Shown: positions 40,027-49,020 of the stretch, piece after piece | Layout: every line of letters starts with the position of its first letter | Numbering within the stretch: position 1 is the first letter of the stretch | Source of the DNA: Pseudomonadota bacterium | GTDB lineage: Bacteria; Pseudomonadota; Gammaproteobacteria; Steroidobacterales; Steroidobacteraceae | Direction of reading: 5' to 3' | Assembly: GCA_021851405.1 (NCBI GenBank) | Contig: JAJZDW010000017.1 | Location: 1-64,000, forward strand | Length of the DNA stretch: 64,000 nucleotides | Program-made: the position numbers and the translations under genes | The notes under the pieces: model-generated | Told to the model about the DNA's origin: nothing | Database searches by the model: none | Seen by the model: the letters and a program-made list of their open reading frames with translations, nothing else

Positions 40027-41985
40027 TCAGCCGGCGAGCTTGCCCTCCAGATGGACGGCAAGCTCCCCGATGGTCGGGAAGTCGAACAGCTCGGTCAGGT
40101 CGATCTTGCCGGGGTACTCGCGGTCGATGTGCTCGTGGATCTCGATCAGCTTCAGCGAGCTCGCCCCCAGTTCGAACAGGTTGTCGGTGGCATCGACGCG
40201 CCGCCCGCCGAGCGCCGCCTCGCAGATGCCCCTGAGCTTCTCCTCGATGGCACTGCGCGCCACGGCGCCACCCCCGCCGCGCGCCTCGCGCAGCGCGGCG
40301 AGCGCCTTCAAGTCCGCATCGAACTCCCCGTTGGCGTACGCCTCCTCGAGCAGGTGACGCTGGATCTTGCCGCTGGTGGTCTTCGGGATGCGCTTGACCG
40401 GCACGACATCGGCCACTTCGAGGCCGGTCTGCTCATTGAGCCGACGCGCCGCCGCGCTACCGAGCGCCACGAAGTCCTCCAGAGCGCCGCGGTGCAGCAC
40501 GAACAGCGCCAGCTGCTCGCTCTCATCGTCCGCAGCCGGCACGCCCGCCGCCACGACTTTGCCGAGTTCCAGGCCCTCGATCGACTGCAGGATCGCCTCC
40601 AGGTCGTGCGGGTAGTAGTTCTGCCCGTTGACGAAGATGATTTCCTTCGCCCGCCCGGTGACGTAGAGGTCGCCCTCGTACACGACGGCGAGATCCCCAG
40701 TGCGCAGCCACCCATCGGCGGTGAACGCCGCGGCGTTGGCTTCCGGGTTCTCGAAATAGCCGTGCGTGACGTTCTCACCGCGCATGTGCAGGTGGCCGAC
40801 CCGCCCCTCGGGCAGCGGTCGGTCCTCCTCGTCGGCGATGCGCACGGCGCAGTACGGAATGGCCTTGCCTTCCGAGACCAGCTCGATACCCTCGCGCTGT
40901 CCCGCGGGCACCGGTTGCACCTCGTGGCCGACGGTGAGTCCGTGGCGATTGACCACCAGGGTGCGCAGCGGCGCCCCCGGCGGCGGGAAGCTCACCGCGA
41001 GAGAGGCCTCGGCGAGCCCGTACACCGGGTACATCGCGTTGCCATTGAGCCGCGCCGGCGCCATGCGCGCCAGGAACTGCCGGCACAGCGCCACCGAGAT
41101 CGGCTCCGCGCCATTGAAGATGAGCCGCACGTGCTGCAGGTCCAGATCCTCGAGCGGACGGTCACCCAACACCTTCAGGTAGTGCTTGTAGCCGAAATTC
41201 GGCGAACACAGGATGGTGGCGCGGATGCGGCTCGCCAGCTGCAGCCACAGCAGCGGCCGGCGCACGAACAGCTCGGTGGGCATCAGGTGCGTGTGCACCC
41301 GGTTGAAGAACATGACCAGGTGAAAGCCGATCAGCCCCATGTCGTGAGTGAGCGGCATCCACGAGAGACTGACGTCCTCGGCGTTGAATCCGGCCACCTC
41401 GGTCGAACCGCGTGCATTGGCGAGGATGTTGCCGTGCGTGAGCACGACGCCCTTCGGCTCGCTGGTCGAGCCGGAGGAGAACTGAATGAAGGCGACGTCC
41501 TCGGCGCGGGCGGTGTGCACCTTGCCGGCGCGCGAGATGTCATCGAGGTCATCGACCAGGAACGCCCGACGGCGCAGCGCCTCGAACGCGTCAGTCTGAC
41601 CCGTCTCGGCGGCGAACGTGCCGATGCGCTCGAGCGAGCGCCGCTCGGTGTAGATCAACGGCTCACCGAGCCGCCGCGCAATGCGCAGCAGCTTGTGCCG
41701 GTGCTCATCGCTGATGCCGAGCGCGACCGGCACCGGCACGATGCCGCCGAGCACCGCCGCCCAGAATGCGTCGATGAACTGCTCGTTGTTGCCGAGGAAC
41801 AGGATGAGCTTATCGCCCGGGCGCGCCCCGAGCTTCTGCAGGTGATAGAGGATGCCGAGTGCGCGCTCATGCAGTTCGGCGAAGGCGACCGTGCGGGCCT
41901 CCTTCTCGCCCTCGAGGTAGGTGATGGCGCGCGGGAACTGGCGGTTCGCCTCGAGCAGCTCGGTCAGGGTCGTGACATTTAGCAT
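40027..41985 (-). CDS. Fatty acyl-AMP ligase-like enzyme fused to an acyl carrier domain
   Basis: A 652-residue adenylating enzyme with a C-terminal carrier domain. The P-loop FSSGSTSEPKGV, the LSWMPLTHDMGLIG block typical of FAAL/AMP ligases, the YGLAEAS motif, the TGDL hinge and the KTTSGKIQR catalytic Lys are all present. The last 85 residues form an ACP with the phosphopantetheine Ser in LFELGASSLKL. It should activate an acid with ATP and load it onto its own carrier. ATG 41985 overlaps the P450 stop (ATGA). No phosphopantetheinyl transferase is in the window. The acyl substrate is unknown. Confidence 0.87.
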   Translation of the reverse strand: MLNVTTLTELLEANRQFPRAITYLEGEKEARTVAFAELHERALGILYHLQKLGARPGDKLILFLGNNEQFIDAFWAAVLGGIVPVPVALGISDEHRHKLLRIARRLGEPLIYTERRSLERIGTFAAETGQTDAFEALRRRAFLVDDLDDISRAGKVHTARAEDVAFIQFSSGSTSEPKGVVLTHGNILANARGSTEVAGFNAEDVSLSWMPLTHDMGLIGFHLVMFFNRVHTHLMPTELFVRRPLLWLQLASRIRATILCSPNFGYKHYLKVLGDRPLEDLDLQHVRLIFNGAEPISVALCRQFLARMAPARLNGNAMYPVYGLAEASLAVSFPPPGAPLRTLVVNRHGLTVGHEVQPVPAGQREGIELVSEGKAIPYCAVRIADEEDRPLPEGRVGHLHMRGENVTHGYFENPEANAAAFTADGWLRTGDLAVVYEGDLYVTGRAKEIIFVNGQNYYPHDLEAILQSIEGLELGKVVAAGVPAADDESEQLALFVLHRGALEDFVALGSAAARRLNEQTGLEVADVVPVKRIPKTTSGKIQRHLLEEAYANGEFDADLKALAALREARGGGGAVARSAIEEKLRGICEAALGGRRVDATDNLFELGASSLKLIEIHEHIDREYPGKIDLTELFDFPTIGELAVHLEGKLAG

Positions 41986-43301
41986 CAGCGACGTTCCAAT
42001 TTCATGTAAACGGGATGACGGGTGCGCAGATTGATCTGCGCCTCGAGCGCGAACGGTTCGCGCGGCACGTGGATGAGGCGGAACTCGCGCGCCACGCGCT
42101 GCACGTGCATCAGCATCTCGTAGAGCGCGAACGTCTCCCCGATGCAATGGCGCGGCCCGGCGGCGAATGGCATGTACGCGAACCGCGGCCGCTCGGCCTC
42201 GTGTGCGCGGTCGAATCGCTCGGGCATGAAAACATCCGGATCATGCCAGTAGCGCGGGTGCCGGTGCAGCAGATACAGCGGCAGCAGCAGGTTGCTGCCG
42301 GCGGGAATCTCGTAGCCGCAGAGCACATCCGGCTCGATCGTGCGCCGCGAGAGCAACCAGCCCGGCGGATACAGCCGCAGCGCCTCGTCGATCACCTGAC
42401 GGGTGTAGATGAGTTGCTCGACCTCGGTGAGACTCGGGGCGCGCACGGCGGTCACCGGCGAGGCGTCAAGCTCGGCATGCAACCGGGCCTCCGCCTCGGG
42501 GTGCTGCGCGAGCAGGTACCAGGTCCAGTTCAGGCCGCTCGCGGTGGTCTCGTGCCCGGCGACCACCAGCGTCATGATCTCGTCGATCAGCTCCCGGTCG
42601 CTCATCGGCGCGCCGGTATCCTTGTCGCGGGCATTCATGAGCATCGCGATGTAGTCGAAATGCTCCTCCTCACGTTCGCGCCGGCGCGCGAGCAGACCGG
42701 CCACCAGGCGAGTCAGGGAGCGGAACTTGTAGGCGAACTGCAGGTTGCGCGCCTGCTCCTTGGTGACCACCTCGAACGGGTTGCCGCCGAGCTCGGCGCT
42801 CATGCGCTCAAGATCGCGTCCGAAAATCGCCCGCAGCACGATGTTCAAGGTGAGTTCGCTCATCTCGTCGGTGAGATTGATCGGCTCCCCGGCGCGCGCC
42901 GCGTCCGCCCAGCGCGTGAGCCGCTCATCGTTGGCCGCGGCGATGACCTCGGCGAATTCCGTGATGACCCGGCGGTGGAACAGCGGTTGCAGCATCATGC
43001 GCTGGCGGCGCCAGAACTCGCCCTCGCTGGTCATGATCCCGTTGCCGAGCAGGATCTTCACCCGGTCAAGACCGATACCCTTGGTGTAGTTGCGGTGGTT
43101 CGAGACCAGGATACGCTTGACGTCCTCCGGGTGGTGCACCACGTAGGTGTAGGACTTGCGCGCCGGAACGTACACTCGATAGAGGTCACCGTGCACGGCG
43201 AACAGCTTGATCATGTACTCCAGGGAGTCGTCCGTGGAGCCGATGTCGAAGGCCTCGTCCGCCACCGGCGGACCCTGCTGGGTTGTCTCGGTCGTGCTCA
43301 T
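41985..43301 (-). CDS. Cytochrome P450
   Basis: A 438-residue soluble P450 monooxygenase. The I-helix oxygen-activation motif is AGHETTAS, the K-helix ExxR is EALR, the PERF segment is FMPERFD, and the heme Cys loop is FAAGPRHCIGETFALYE. No N-terminal membrane anchor is visible, so it depends on separate ferredoxin/reductase partners not seen here. It is followed with an ATGA overlap by the acyl-AMP ligase-ACP gene, suggesting that it oxidises an acyl chain or carrier-bound product. ATG 43301 is chosen; TATAAT on the minus strand (43313-43318) lies only 11 bases before it, so the leader would be very short. Confidence 0.9.
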   Translation of the reverse strand: MSTTETTQQGPPVADEAFDIGSTDDSLEYMIKLFAVHGDLYRVYVPARKSYTYVVHHPEDVKRILVSNHRNYTKGIGLDRVKILLGNGIMTSEGEFWRRQRMMLQPLFHRRVITEFAEVIAAANDERLTRWADAARAGEPINLTDEMSELTLNIVLRAIFGRDLERMSAELGGNPFEVVTKEQARNLQFAYKFRSLTRLVAGLLARRREREEEHFDYIAMLMNARDKDTGAPMSDRELIDEIMTLVVAGHETTASGLNWTWYLLAQHPEAEARLHAELDASPVTAVRAPSLTEVEQLIYTRQVIDEALRLYPPGWLLSRRTIEPDVLCGYEIPAGSNLLLPLYLLHRHPRYWHDPDVFMPERFDRAHEAERPRFAYMPFAAGPRHCIGETFALYEMLMHVQRVAREFRLIHVPREPFALEAQINLRTRHPVYMKLERR

Positions 43302-43359
43302 GTAAGCTCTCAATTATACCCGTCGGCGCCCCTGCCGATCCCATCGGAGTCTGCCCCGC

Positions 43360-44091
43360 ATGACCGAGCCCGGCCTGCGCAATTCGCTCTACCGCACGCT
43401 CACCCGTTCGGACCGTCGCATGACGCCGTTGCGCCGCGCACTGTACCGACTCGCCATCCCGATGGGCCTCGGGGTGATCCGCGCCTGGTGGGGCATGTGC
43501 CGAGTGGTTCGCATCGAGGGCGAGGAGCACCTGCTCGCGGCGCTCGCCGAGGCGCCCTCGGTGCTGCCGTGCTACTGGCACCAGCATCAGCTGTTCTGCG
43601 GCAAGTACCTACTCGAGCAGCGCGCCCGCGGATTGAAGGCCGGCTGGCTGATCAGTCCATCGGTCGATGGCGAATTGGGCGCGCTGCTGGTGCAGCGCCT
43701 CGGAGCGTACGCGATCCGAGGCTCCTCGACCCACACCGGCGCGCGCGCCCTGCGTGATTATTATCAGGCGCTGGTCAAGGAGAATATCTCCCCGGCGATC
43801 AACCCGGACGGTCCGCGCGGGCCGCGCTACCAGTTCAAGCCCGGCGCGATCCTGCTCGCGCAGATGTCCGGCCGGCCGATCGTCCCCATGGCGTATGCGG
43901 CCTCGCGCGCCTGGCGCATCAAGTGGGATCGGTTCGTGATCCCCAAGCCCTTTGCGCGCATCGCGATCGCCATCGGCGCGCCGCGGCACGTGCCGCGCAA
44001 GCTCGATGCGGCCGGGCTCGCCGCCCTGCAGGCGGAGATGGCGGCGGAACTGCAGCGCACGTTCGAGTCGGCGCGCCGGGCCCTCGGCTGA
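43360..44091 (+). CDS. DUF374-family lysophospholipid acyltransferase-like protein
   Basis: A 243-residue protein of the DUF374/LPLAT superfamily. The acyltransferase His-Asp motif is replaced by the family form (SPSVDGELGALLVQRLG), and the second block is NPDGPRGPRYQFKPGAI, a classic DUF374 signature. A hydrophobic N-terminal segment (about 25-48) may anchor it to the inner membrane. In related proteins the activity transfers acyl chains to a lipid or glycan acceptor. It is divergent from the P450-ligase pair across about 58 bases, which hints at a shared lipid pathway, but this is not certain. Confidence 0.85.
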   Translation: MTEPGLRNSLYRTLTRSDRRMTPLRRALYRLAIPMGLGVIRAWWGMCRVVRIEGEEHLLAALAEAPSVLPCYWHQHQLFCGKYLLEQRARGLKAGWLISPSVDGELGALLVQRLGAYAIRGSSTHTGARALRDYYQALVKENISPAINPDGPRGPRYQFKPGAILLAQMSGRPIVPMAYAASRAWRIKWDRFVIPKPFARIAIAIGAPRHVPRKLDAAGLAALQAEMAAELQRTFESARRALG

Positions 44092-44334
44092 ACGCGACGG
44101 GCGAAAAACGTGCGCCGGTTCTCACCCCGGAGCGGCCCGGACCGGATTCTGTCAAGTTCCCAACCCTTGACCGAACAGTACGTTAGCTTGTGTTCTTGAA
44201 CAGGTGTGCGAAAATCCGCTGCCATGCGTTAGAAGACCAAAGGTCCGAGCGCCCCGCGAGACCAGACGGCAGTTCACATGTCCCGGAACACCCCGGGTGT
44301 AGGCTGCAGGTTCGGGCTTAGAGGTTACCGGTTC

Positions 44335-47004
44335 ATGTCGAGTCACCCGTCGGACAGGCCAGCGGATTTCATTTCCACGGACATCCTGGCGTCCGACGCG
44401 TGGAAGGACCGAACGTCGAAACTCGGAATCGACGTCACCTGCACCCAAATCGCGGTCGAATTGCAGAACATGCGCAAGGGCACGCTGAATGCCTGCGTGC
44501 AGCGCAACCTCGGGCTGCTGCGCGAAGTGACCGGCGTGGACTGCGCGTTCGTGGCACTGCTGCGCCCCGAGCACGCGGTGATCCAGGAAGTGCAGTTCGA
44601 GCGCACGGCCCTCACCCAGTGCCGCCCCGAGGGCCTGGAGGAAACCCCGCTCGACACCCTGCCCTGGCTGAACGGGCGCCTCGAGCACTTGCGTCTCTCC
44701 CAGCTGCCGGACACCACCAAGCCGTCGCGTGAGCAGACGGCAGAGGCGCAGCGCTTCGCGAGCCTGTACATCGGCTCAGTGCTGCTCGTCGCCTTACGGG
44801 TACAGGGTAAACCGGCGGGGTTCCTCGGACTGGCCAATACCCTGCCGCGCAGCTGGGACGTCAGCCAGCAGCTGCTGATGAAACTCGCCGGCACCAGCCT
44901 CGCCACCGGACTTGAGCGAGTCCGCATGGAGGCGCGCCTCACGAAGCTCGAGGAGCGCAACGCCCTCGCCCAGGCGGCCGCCAACGACGGGCTGTGGGAC
45001 TTCGACGTCGAGAACAATGAGGTGTACTTCTCGCCGCGCTGGAAGGCCATGCTCGGCTACCGCGACGAGGATCTGCGCGGCTCGCCGGATTGGAGCAATC
45101 TGGTCCACCCGGACGACCTGCCGCGGGTGCAGGCGGCCATCCGCGAGCACATCGACGGCAAGACGCCGATTTTCGAGAGCACCCATCGCATGCGCCACCG
45201 CACCGGCGAGTGGCGCTGGGTAATGAGCCGGGCCACCGCCCGGGTCGATGAGCACGGCCGGCTGCTGCGCCTGGTGGGAGTCGAGCTCGACATCACCGAG
45301 CGCAAACTCTACGAGGAGGCGCTGTTTCGCGAGAAGGAGAGCGCGCAGATCACCCTGCAGTCGATCGGCGATGGGGTGATCACCACCGATGCCGAATCCG
45401 TCATCGACTACATCAATCCGGTCGCTGAAGCGCTGACCGGCTGGCGGCTCGAGAACGCGATGGGACGACCCGTGGAGGAGATCTTCCGCGCCTTCCACGA
45501 GGAGACCTGCGAGCCGCTGGAGAACCCGCTCACCATGGCGGTGCGGCGCGTACGGCCGATCAAGTCGGTCCGGCCCATGCTGCTGATCCGCCGCGACGGC
45601 AACGAACTGTACGTCGAGAGCACTGCCGCGCCGATCCGCGACGGGGCGGGCAAGGTCACCGGCGGGGTGCTGGTGTTCCATGACGTGAGCGAGGCGCGCG
45701 AGCTGAACCGGCGACTGTCCTACCACGCCAGTCACGATCTGCTCACCGGCTTGGTGAACCGACGGGAGTTCGAGAGCCGGCTCGAGCGGGCGCTGAAGAG
45801 CGCCAAGGCGCACGAGTCCTCCTACGCGCTGTGCTACCTGGACATCGACCAGTTCAAGATCGTCAACGACACCTGCGGGCACAGTGCCGGGGATACTCTG
45901 CTCGGGCAGGTCGGGGCGCTGCTGAAGTCGAAGATCCGCTGGCGCGACACGCTCTCGCGTCTCGGCGGGGATGAGTTCGCCATCCTGCTCGAGAGCTGCT
46001 CGATCGACGAGGCGATGCGCACCGCCGAAGTGCTGCGCGAGAGCGTGCGCAATTTCCGCTTCACGTGGGAGGACCGCGTGTTTCGCCTCGGCGCGAGCGT
46101 CGGGGTGGTGCCGATCACGGCCGACAACGAGGACGTGGCCTCGATCCTCTCCGCCGCCGACAGCGCCTGCGCGGCGGCCAAGGAGGCCGGGCGCAATCGG
46201 GTGCACAGCTTCGCCGAGAACGACATGGAGCTGATGCGCCGCCGGCGCGAGATGCAGTGGGCCGCGCGCATCAACACCGCGCTCGAGGAAGGCCGATTCG
46301 AACTGCACCGCATGGCCATCCTGCCGCTGCAGCACGCCGATCCGGGCGCGCACTACGAGCTGCTGCTGCGCCTGAAGGACGAGTCGGGCCGCATCGTCAC
46401 GCCGAATGACTTCATCGCCGCAGCCGAGCGCTACGGCATCACCCCGGCAATCGACCGCTGGGTGATCGAGAACGCCTTCCGCTGGCTGGTCTCGGAGGCC
46501 GACGAGCGCGAGAAGCTCGCCATGTGCTCCATCAACCTCTCGGGGCAGAGCCTCGGGGACGACAAGTTCCTGCCGTTCGTGATCGACCAGTTCCACCGCA
46601 GCGGGCTCGACGGCTCGAAGATCTGCTTCGAGATCACCGAGACGGCGGCGGTGCAGAGCTTCTCCCAGGCGAACCGGTTCATCCAGGCGCTGAAGGAGCT
46701 CGGCTGCAAGTTCGCGCTCGATGACTTCGGCACCGGGCTGTCCTCGTTCAGGTACCTGAAGCAGTTCCCGGTGGATTTCCTCAAGATCGACGGCAGCTTC
46801 GTGCGCGAGATCCTGCGCAGCCCGATCGACCGGGAGATGGTCCGCTCGATCAACGAAATCGGCCATCTCACGGGCAAGAAGACCATTGCCGAGTTCGCCG
46901 AGAATGCCGAGATCATCCAGATGCTCACCAGCCTCGGGGTGGACTTCGCGCAGGGCTACGGCGTGGCGCAGCCGCAGCGGGTGCTCAAGGCCGCGGTGGC
47001 CTGA
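44335..47004 (+). CDS. GAF-PAS-PAS-GGDEF-EAL cyclic-di-GMP signalling protein
   Basis: An 889-residue sensor with an N-terminal GAF-like domain (about 20-190), two PAS domains (about 205-330 and 340-455), GGDEF (about 470-630) and EAL (about 645-880). GGDEF is intact at 544-548 and an RxxD inhibitory site sits 5 residues upstream. In EAL the motif is E675-L-L and the downstream DDFGTG (D796, D797), EITETA and KIDGSF motifs are kept, so phosphodiesterase activity is plausible. ATG 44335 has GAGG about 10 bases upstream; an in-frame ATG at 44278 is less likely. No membrane segment is seen; the ligand is unknown. Confidence 0.9.
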   Translation: MSSHPSDRPADFISTDILASDAWKDRTSKLGIDVTCTQIAVELQNMRKGTLNACVQRNLGLLREVTGVDCAFVALLRPEHAVIQEVQFERTALTQCRPEGLEETPLDTLPWLNGRLEHLRLSQLPDTTKPSREQTAEAQRFASLYIGSVLLVALRVQGKPAGFLGLANTLPRSWDVSQQLLMKLAGTSLATGLERVRMEARLTKLEERNALAQAAANDGLWDFDVENNEVYFSPRWKAMLGYRDEDLRGSPDWSNLVHPDDLPRVQAAIREHIDGKTPIFESTHRMRHRTGEWRWVMSRATARVDEHGRLLRLVGVELDITERKLYEEALFREKESAQITLQSIGDGVITTDAESVIDYINPVAEALTGWRLENAMGRPVEEIFRAFHEETCEPLENPLTMAVRRVRPIKSVRPMLLIRRDGNELYVESTAAPIRDGAGKVTGGVLVFHDVSEARELNRRLSYHASHDLLTGLVNRREFESRLERALKSAKAHESSYALCYLDIDQFKIVNDTCGHSAGDTLLGQVGALLKSKIRWRDTLSRLGGDEFAILLESCSIDEAMRTAEVLRESVRNFRFTWEDRVFRLGASVGVVPITADNEDVASILSAADSACAAAKEAGRNRVHSFAENDMELMRRRREMQWAARINTALEEGRFELHRMAILPLQHADPGAHYELLLRLKDESGRIVTPNDFIAAAERYGITPAIDRWVIENAFRWLVSEADEREKLAMCSINLSGQSLGDDKFLPFVIDQFHRSGLDGSKICFEITETAAVQSFSQANRFIQALKELGCKFALDDFGTGLSSFRYLKQFPVDFLKIDGSFVREILRSPIDREMVRSINEIGHLTGKKTIAEFAENAEIIQMLTSLGVDFAQGYGVAQPQRVLKAAVA

Positions 47005-47045
47005 TTTCGCGCAATCGTCGGCGATTTGCCGCTATACTGACTCAT

Positions 47046-47477
47046 ATGAGCGTCAGTGCGTCTTCCGAAACCGTCGCCACGCGCTGCCAGCAGCGCATGG
47101 CCGACTGCGGGATTCGACCGACCGCGCAGCGCGTGCGCATCGCCTCGCTGCTGCTGTGCGAGCCGCAACATCTCTCCGCCGAGCAGATCCTGGCGAGCTT
47201 GCGCGAGAGCGGCGCACGGGTCTCCAAGGCCACGGTATACAACACGCTGAACCTGTTCGCCTCGCATGGCCTGATCCGTCAGCTCTCGGTCGATGGCACC
47301 CGGGCCTGGTTCGACTCCAATGTCGTTGCGCACTACCACTTCCACGACCTCGCCAGCGGCGCGCTGATCGACGTGCCGGTGCCGGATGTGGAGTTCAGCC
47401 GCCTGCCGCCGCCGCCTCCGGGTACCGAGGTGGACGGCATCGATCTGGTAATCCGCCTGCGGAAGAAGGCGTCCTGA
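47046..47477 (+). CDS. Fur-family metalloregulator, Irr-like
   Basis: A 143-residue Fur-superfamily repressor. The DNA-binding wing region reads RPTAQRVRIASLLL then KATVYNTLNLFASHGLIRQL. The metal region has HYHFHDLASGALIDVP, a short His cluster, and the C-terminal Cys pairs that bind structural zinc in Fur are absent. This pattern is closer to Irr-type sensors than to Fur, Zur or PerR; what it senses is unknown. A TATACT hexamer (47033-47038) ends 7 bases before ATG 47046 and no Shine-Dalgarno is evident, so transcription may start at or near the ATG (leaderless). Confidence 0.8.
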   Translation: MSVSASSETVATRCQQRMADCGIRPTAQRVRIASLLLCEPQHLSAEQILASLRESGARVSKATVYNTLNLFASHGLIRQLSVDGTRAWFDSNVVAHYHFHDLASGALIDVPVPDVEFSRLPPPPPGTEVDGIDLVIRLRKKAS

Positions 47478-47512
47478 GGGGCGCACATTCTCCGCGCTGA
47501 AGGAGGCCGAGC

Positions 47513-47773
47513 GTGCTGATGATGAATCACGGCTTCTACCCGGGCTGGTTCGGGTTCTGGGGATTCGGCTGGCCGCTCATGGCGGCGATCGCCGTCATCC
47601 CGTTCTGGCGGATCTGCACGCGGGTCGGGCACTCGCCCTGGCTCAGCCTGCTGATCCTCATCCCGCTCGTGAACCTGATCTTCCTGTACATCCTGGCCTT
47701 CGGGGAATGGCCCGCGCAGCGTGGCATGGGCGTCCCGCCTGCCGGCCCGAATTCCTCGACGCCGGGCCGCTGA
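47513..47773 (+). CDS. Small membrane protein, unknown function
   Basis: An 86-residue protein with two hydrophobic segments (about 13-30 and 44-62) separated by a short WRICTRVGHSPW loop, and a polar Gly/Pro tail. Small proteins with an fWrIc.k.G..pW pattern are widespread in bacteria without a known job. The GTG start at 47513 is well supported by a consensus AGGAGG (47501-47506) 6 bases upstream. It lies 35 bases after the Fur-family stop and may be in the same transcript. A strong hairpin terminator follows at 47859. Confidence 0.65.
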   Translation: MLMMNHGFYPGWFGFWGFGWPLMAAIAVIPFWRICTRVGHSPWLSLLILIPLVNLIFLYILAFGEWPAQRGMGVPPAGPNSSTPGR

Positions 47774-47858
47774 TCCGGCCTCCGCGCGGGCGGGGCCCGT
47801 CCGGGTCCCTCACTCCCGTGCGCAGGCCCCTCCCTGCACCGAGTCGGCCGGCAAAAAC

Positions 47859-47886
47859 AAAACGGCCCCGCTCAGGGGGCCGTTTT
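47859..47886. terminator. Bidirectional intrinsic terminator
   Basis: An inverted repeat AAAACGGCCCC then GGGGGCCGTTTT, separated by a short loop, with A-tracts and T-tracts flanking both arms. It can terminate transcripts from either strand and lies between the small membrane protein (plus) and the PEP-CTERM protein (minus), which converge on it. Confidence 0.8.
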
Positions 47887-47923
47887 GCGCGGCCCTGGGA
47901 GGGCCGTCCACACAGATCGCAGA

Positions 47924-48625
47924 TCAGCTCGAGCGCGACATCCGCCGGCGGCGGCCGATGAACAGCGCGCAACCGAGCAGGCCGGCGCCAAACAGGGCGA
48001 GCGCGCCCGGCTCCGGAGCCTCGGTCACGTTCTGGAACGAAAGTTCCGAGGGGGCACCGTTGGCCTCGACGTAGTACAGGTTATACGTGCCGGCACTCAG
48101 GTTGAACGCGGTCCCGATGGCCGTCGTCGGACCGGCGCTGTTGACGAGCTCCGACGTATTGTTCGCGTTCCAAATGCTGATGCCGTCATCGTGCACGATC
48201 GTCCCCATCGTGTCGTTGTTGGCGAGCGTGAAGGTCATCTGCAGCAGCGTCGCGGACCCGAAACTGCTCGTGCTGAGGACCGTGTTGAACGACGCGCCAT
48301 TGTGGAAGTTGAAGGCATTGGTCGTGCCATTGCCCGCTCCGTTCCCGCCAACGAAATTGCCGAACGTGTTCGCCGTACTGCCGCTAACGTACCAATTCGG
48401 CAGACCGACCGCCGTTCCCGTCACGAACAGGTTGCTCAACATCCTGATCGGGTTGCCGGCAACCGCCTGCTGATTCGGACTGTTGATGTTGCTGCCGGGC
48501 GTGACGGCGTTCCACCCGGTCACATTGAAGGTGATGCTGCTGAGAGGACCGGCTTGCGCCAGTGGACTGAAGGCCAGGACAGCCGCCGCGAGGCCGCCGG
48601 CCACTGCAAATGTCTTCTTAAACAT
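47924..48625 (-). CDS. PEP-CTERM sorting-signal exported protein
   Basis: A 233-residue secreted protein. It begins with a signal peptide (about 1-25, KTFAVAGGLAAAVLAF, cleavage after AQA). The mature part is low in charge and rich in Asn, Gly, Ser and Thr. It ends in the complete PEP-CTERM tripartite signal: APEPGALALFGAGLLG (VPEP-like motif and transmembrane stretch) then RRRRMSRSS. The C-terminal signal is recognised by the EpsH exosortase in exopolysaccharide-producing Gram-negatives. The body resembles cell-surface or biofilm matrix PEP-CTERM proteins; the specific function is unknown. No exosortase gene is in the window. A sigma-54-type promoter lies upstream. Confidence 0.9.
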   Translation of the reverse strand: MFKKTFAVAGGLAAAVLAFSPLAQAGPLSSITFNVTGWNAVTPGSNINSPNQQAVAGNPIRMLSNLFVTGTAVGLPNWYVSGSTANTFGNFVGGNGAGNGTTNAFNFHNGASFNTVLSTSSFGSATLLQMTFTLANNDTMGTIVHDDGISIWNANNTSELVNSAGPTTAIGTAFNLSAGTYNLYYVEANGAPSELSFQNVTEAPEPGALALFGAGLLGCALFIGRRRRMSRSS

Positions 48626-48702
48626 GTCGCACTCCGCTGAATTGGGTCATTCACTCGCCCCAGGGGTCGGTGCCCTCACCGACCACTCACTGGGCAGTCC
48701 CG

Positions 48703-48718
48703 TGCATAACGCATGCCA
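48703..48718 (-). promoter_or_regulatory. Sigma-54 (-24/-12) promoter candidate for the PEP-CTERM gene
   Basis: Read on the minus strand, 48718 to 48703 gives TGGCATGCGTTATGCA. This fits the sigma-54 consensus TGGCAYG-N4-TTGCW with the invariant GG and GC at the correct spacing; one base differs (A for T in the -12 element). The start would be near 48693, leaving a leader of about 68 bases before ATG 48625. PEP-CTERM genes are known to be driven by RpoN with PrsK/PrsR in some bacteria, which supports the match. The rest of 48626-48944 contains no gene I recognise. Confidence 0.55.
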
Positions 48719-48902
48719 TCTATATGATTCAATGAGTTACGGAGTTCCCACTGGGAAATCGTAAAAACGGCCGACAGCGTCGCCTCGTTCGGAGCCATTC
48801 GCTCGGTCTGGCCTTCCGGTGCCCAGAGGGCCGCCGTTCACGGCCCTCTCGACCGGCATTCCCACGGAGCCGGTGACGAGGGCAGCCCCTCTGCATCGGA
48901 AG

Positions 48903-48931
48903 GTGACGGCGGCGGTGAGTGCCTATAGAAT
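48903..48931 (+). promoter_or_regulatory. Candidate promoter of tRNA-Thr
   Basis: GTGACG (48903-48908) and TAGAAT (48926-48931) are 17 bases apart, matching the consensus hexamers at 4/6 and 5/6 positions. The sequence between the -10 and the tRNA is G+C-rich, as in stringently controlled stable-RNA promoters. The predicted start, near 48938, lies about 7 bases before the mature tRNA 5' end. Confidence 0.4.
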
Positions 48932-48944
48932 GCGCGGCCCTGGC

Positions 48945-49020
48945 GCCGGGATAGCTCAGCTGGTAGAGCAGCGCATTCGTAATGCGCGGGTCGTAGGTTC
49001 GAATCCTATTCCCGGCACCA
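48945..49020 (+). tRNA. tRNA-Thr (anticodon CGT)
   Basis: A 76-base cloverleaf with paired acceptor arms (GCCGGGA/TCCCGGC), D-arm AGCTCAGCTGG, anticodon stem-loop GCGCA-TTCGTAA-TGCGC giving anticodon CGT, T-arm with GGTTCGAATCC and an encoded CCA end. It closely resembles E. coli thrW, a well-known integration site for prophages and islands. Genes to its left are mainly core; to its right the content is accessory, so this tRNA is the likely island boundary. No integrase gene directly follows it in this window. Confidence 0.95.
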
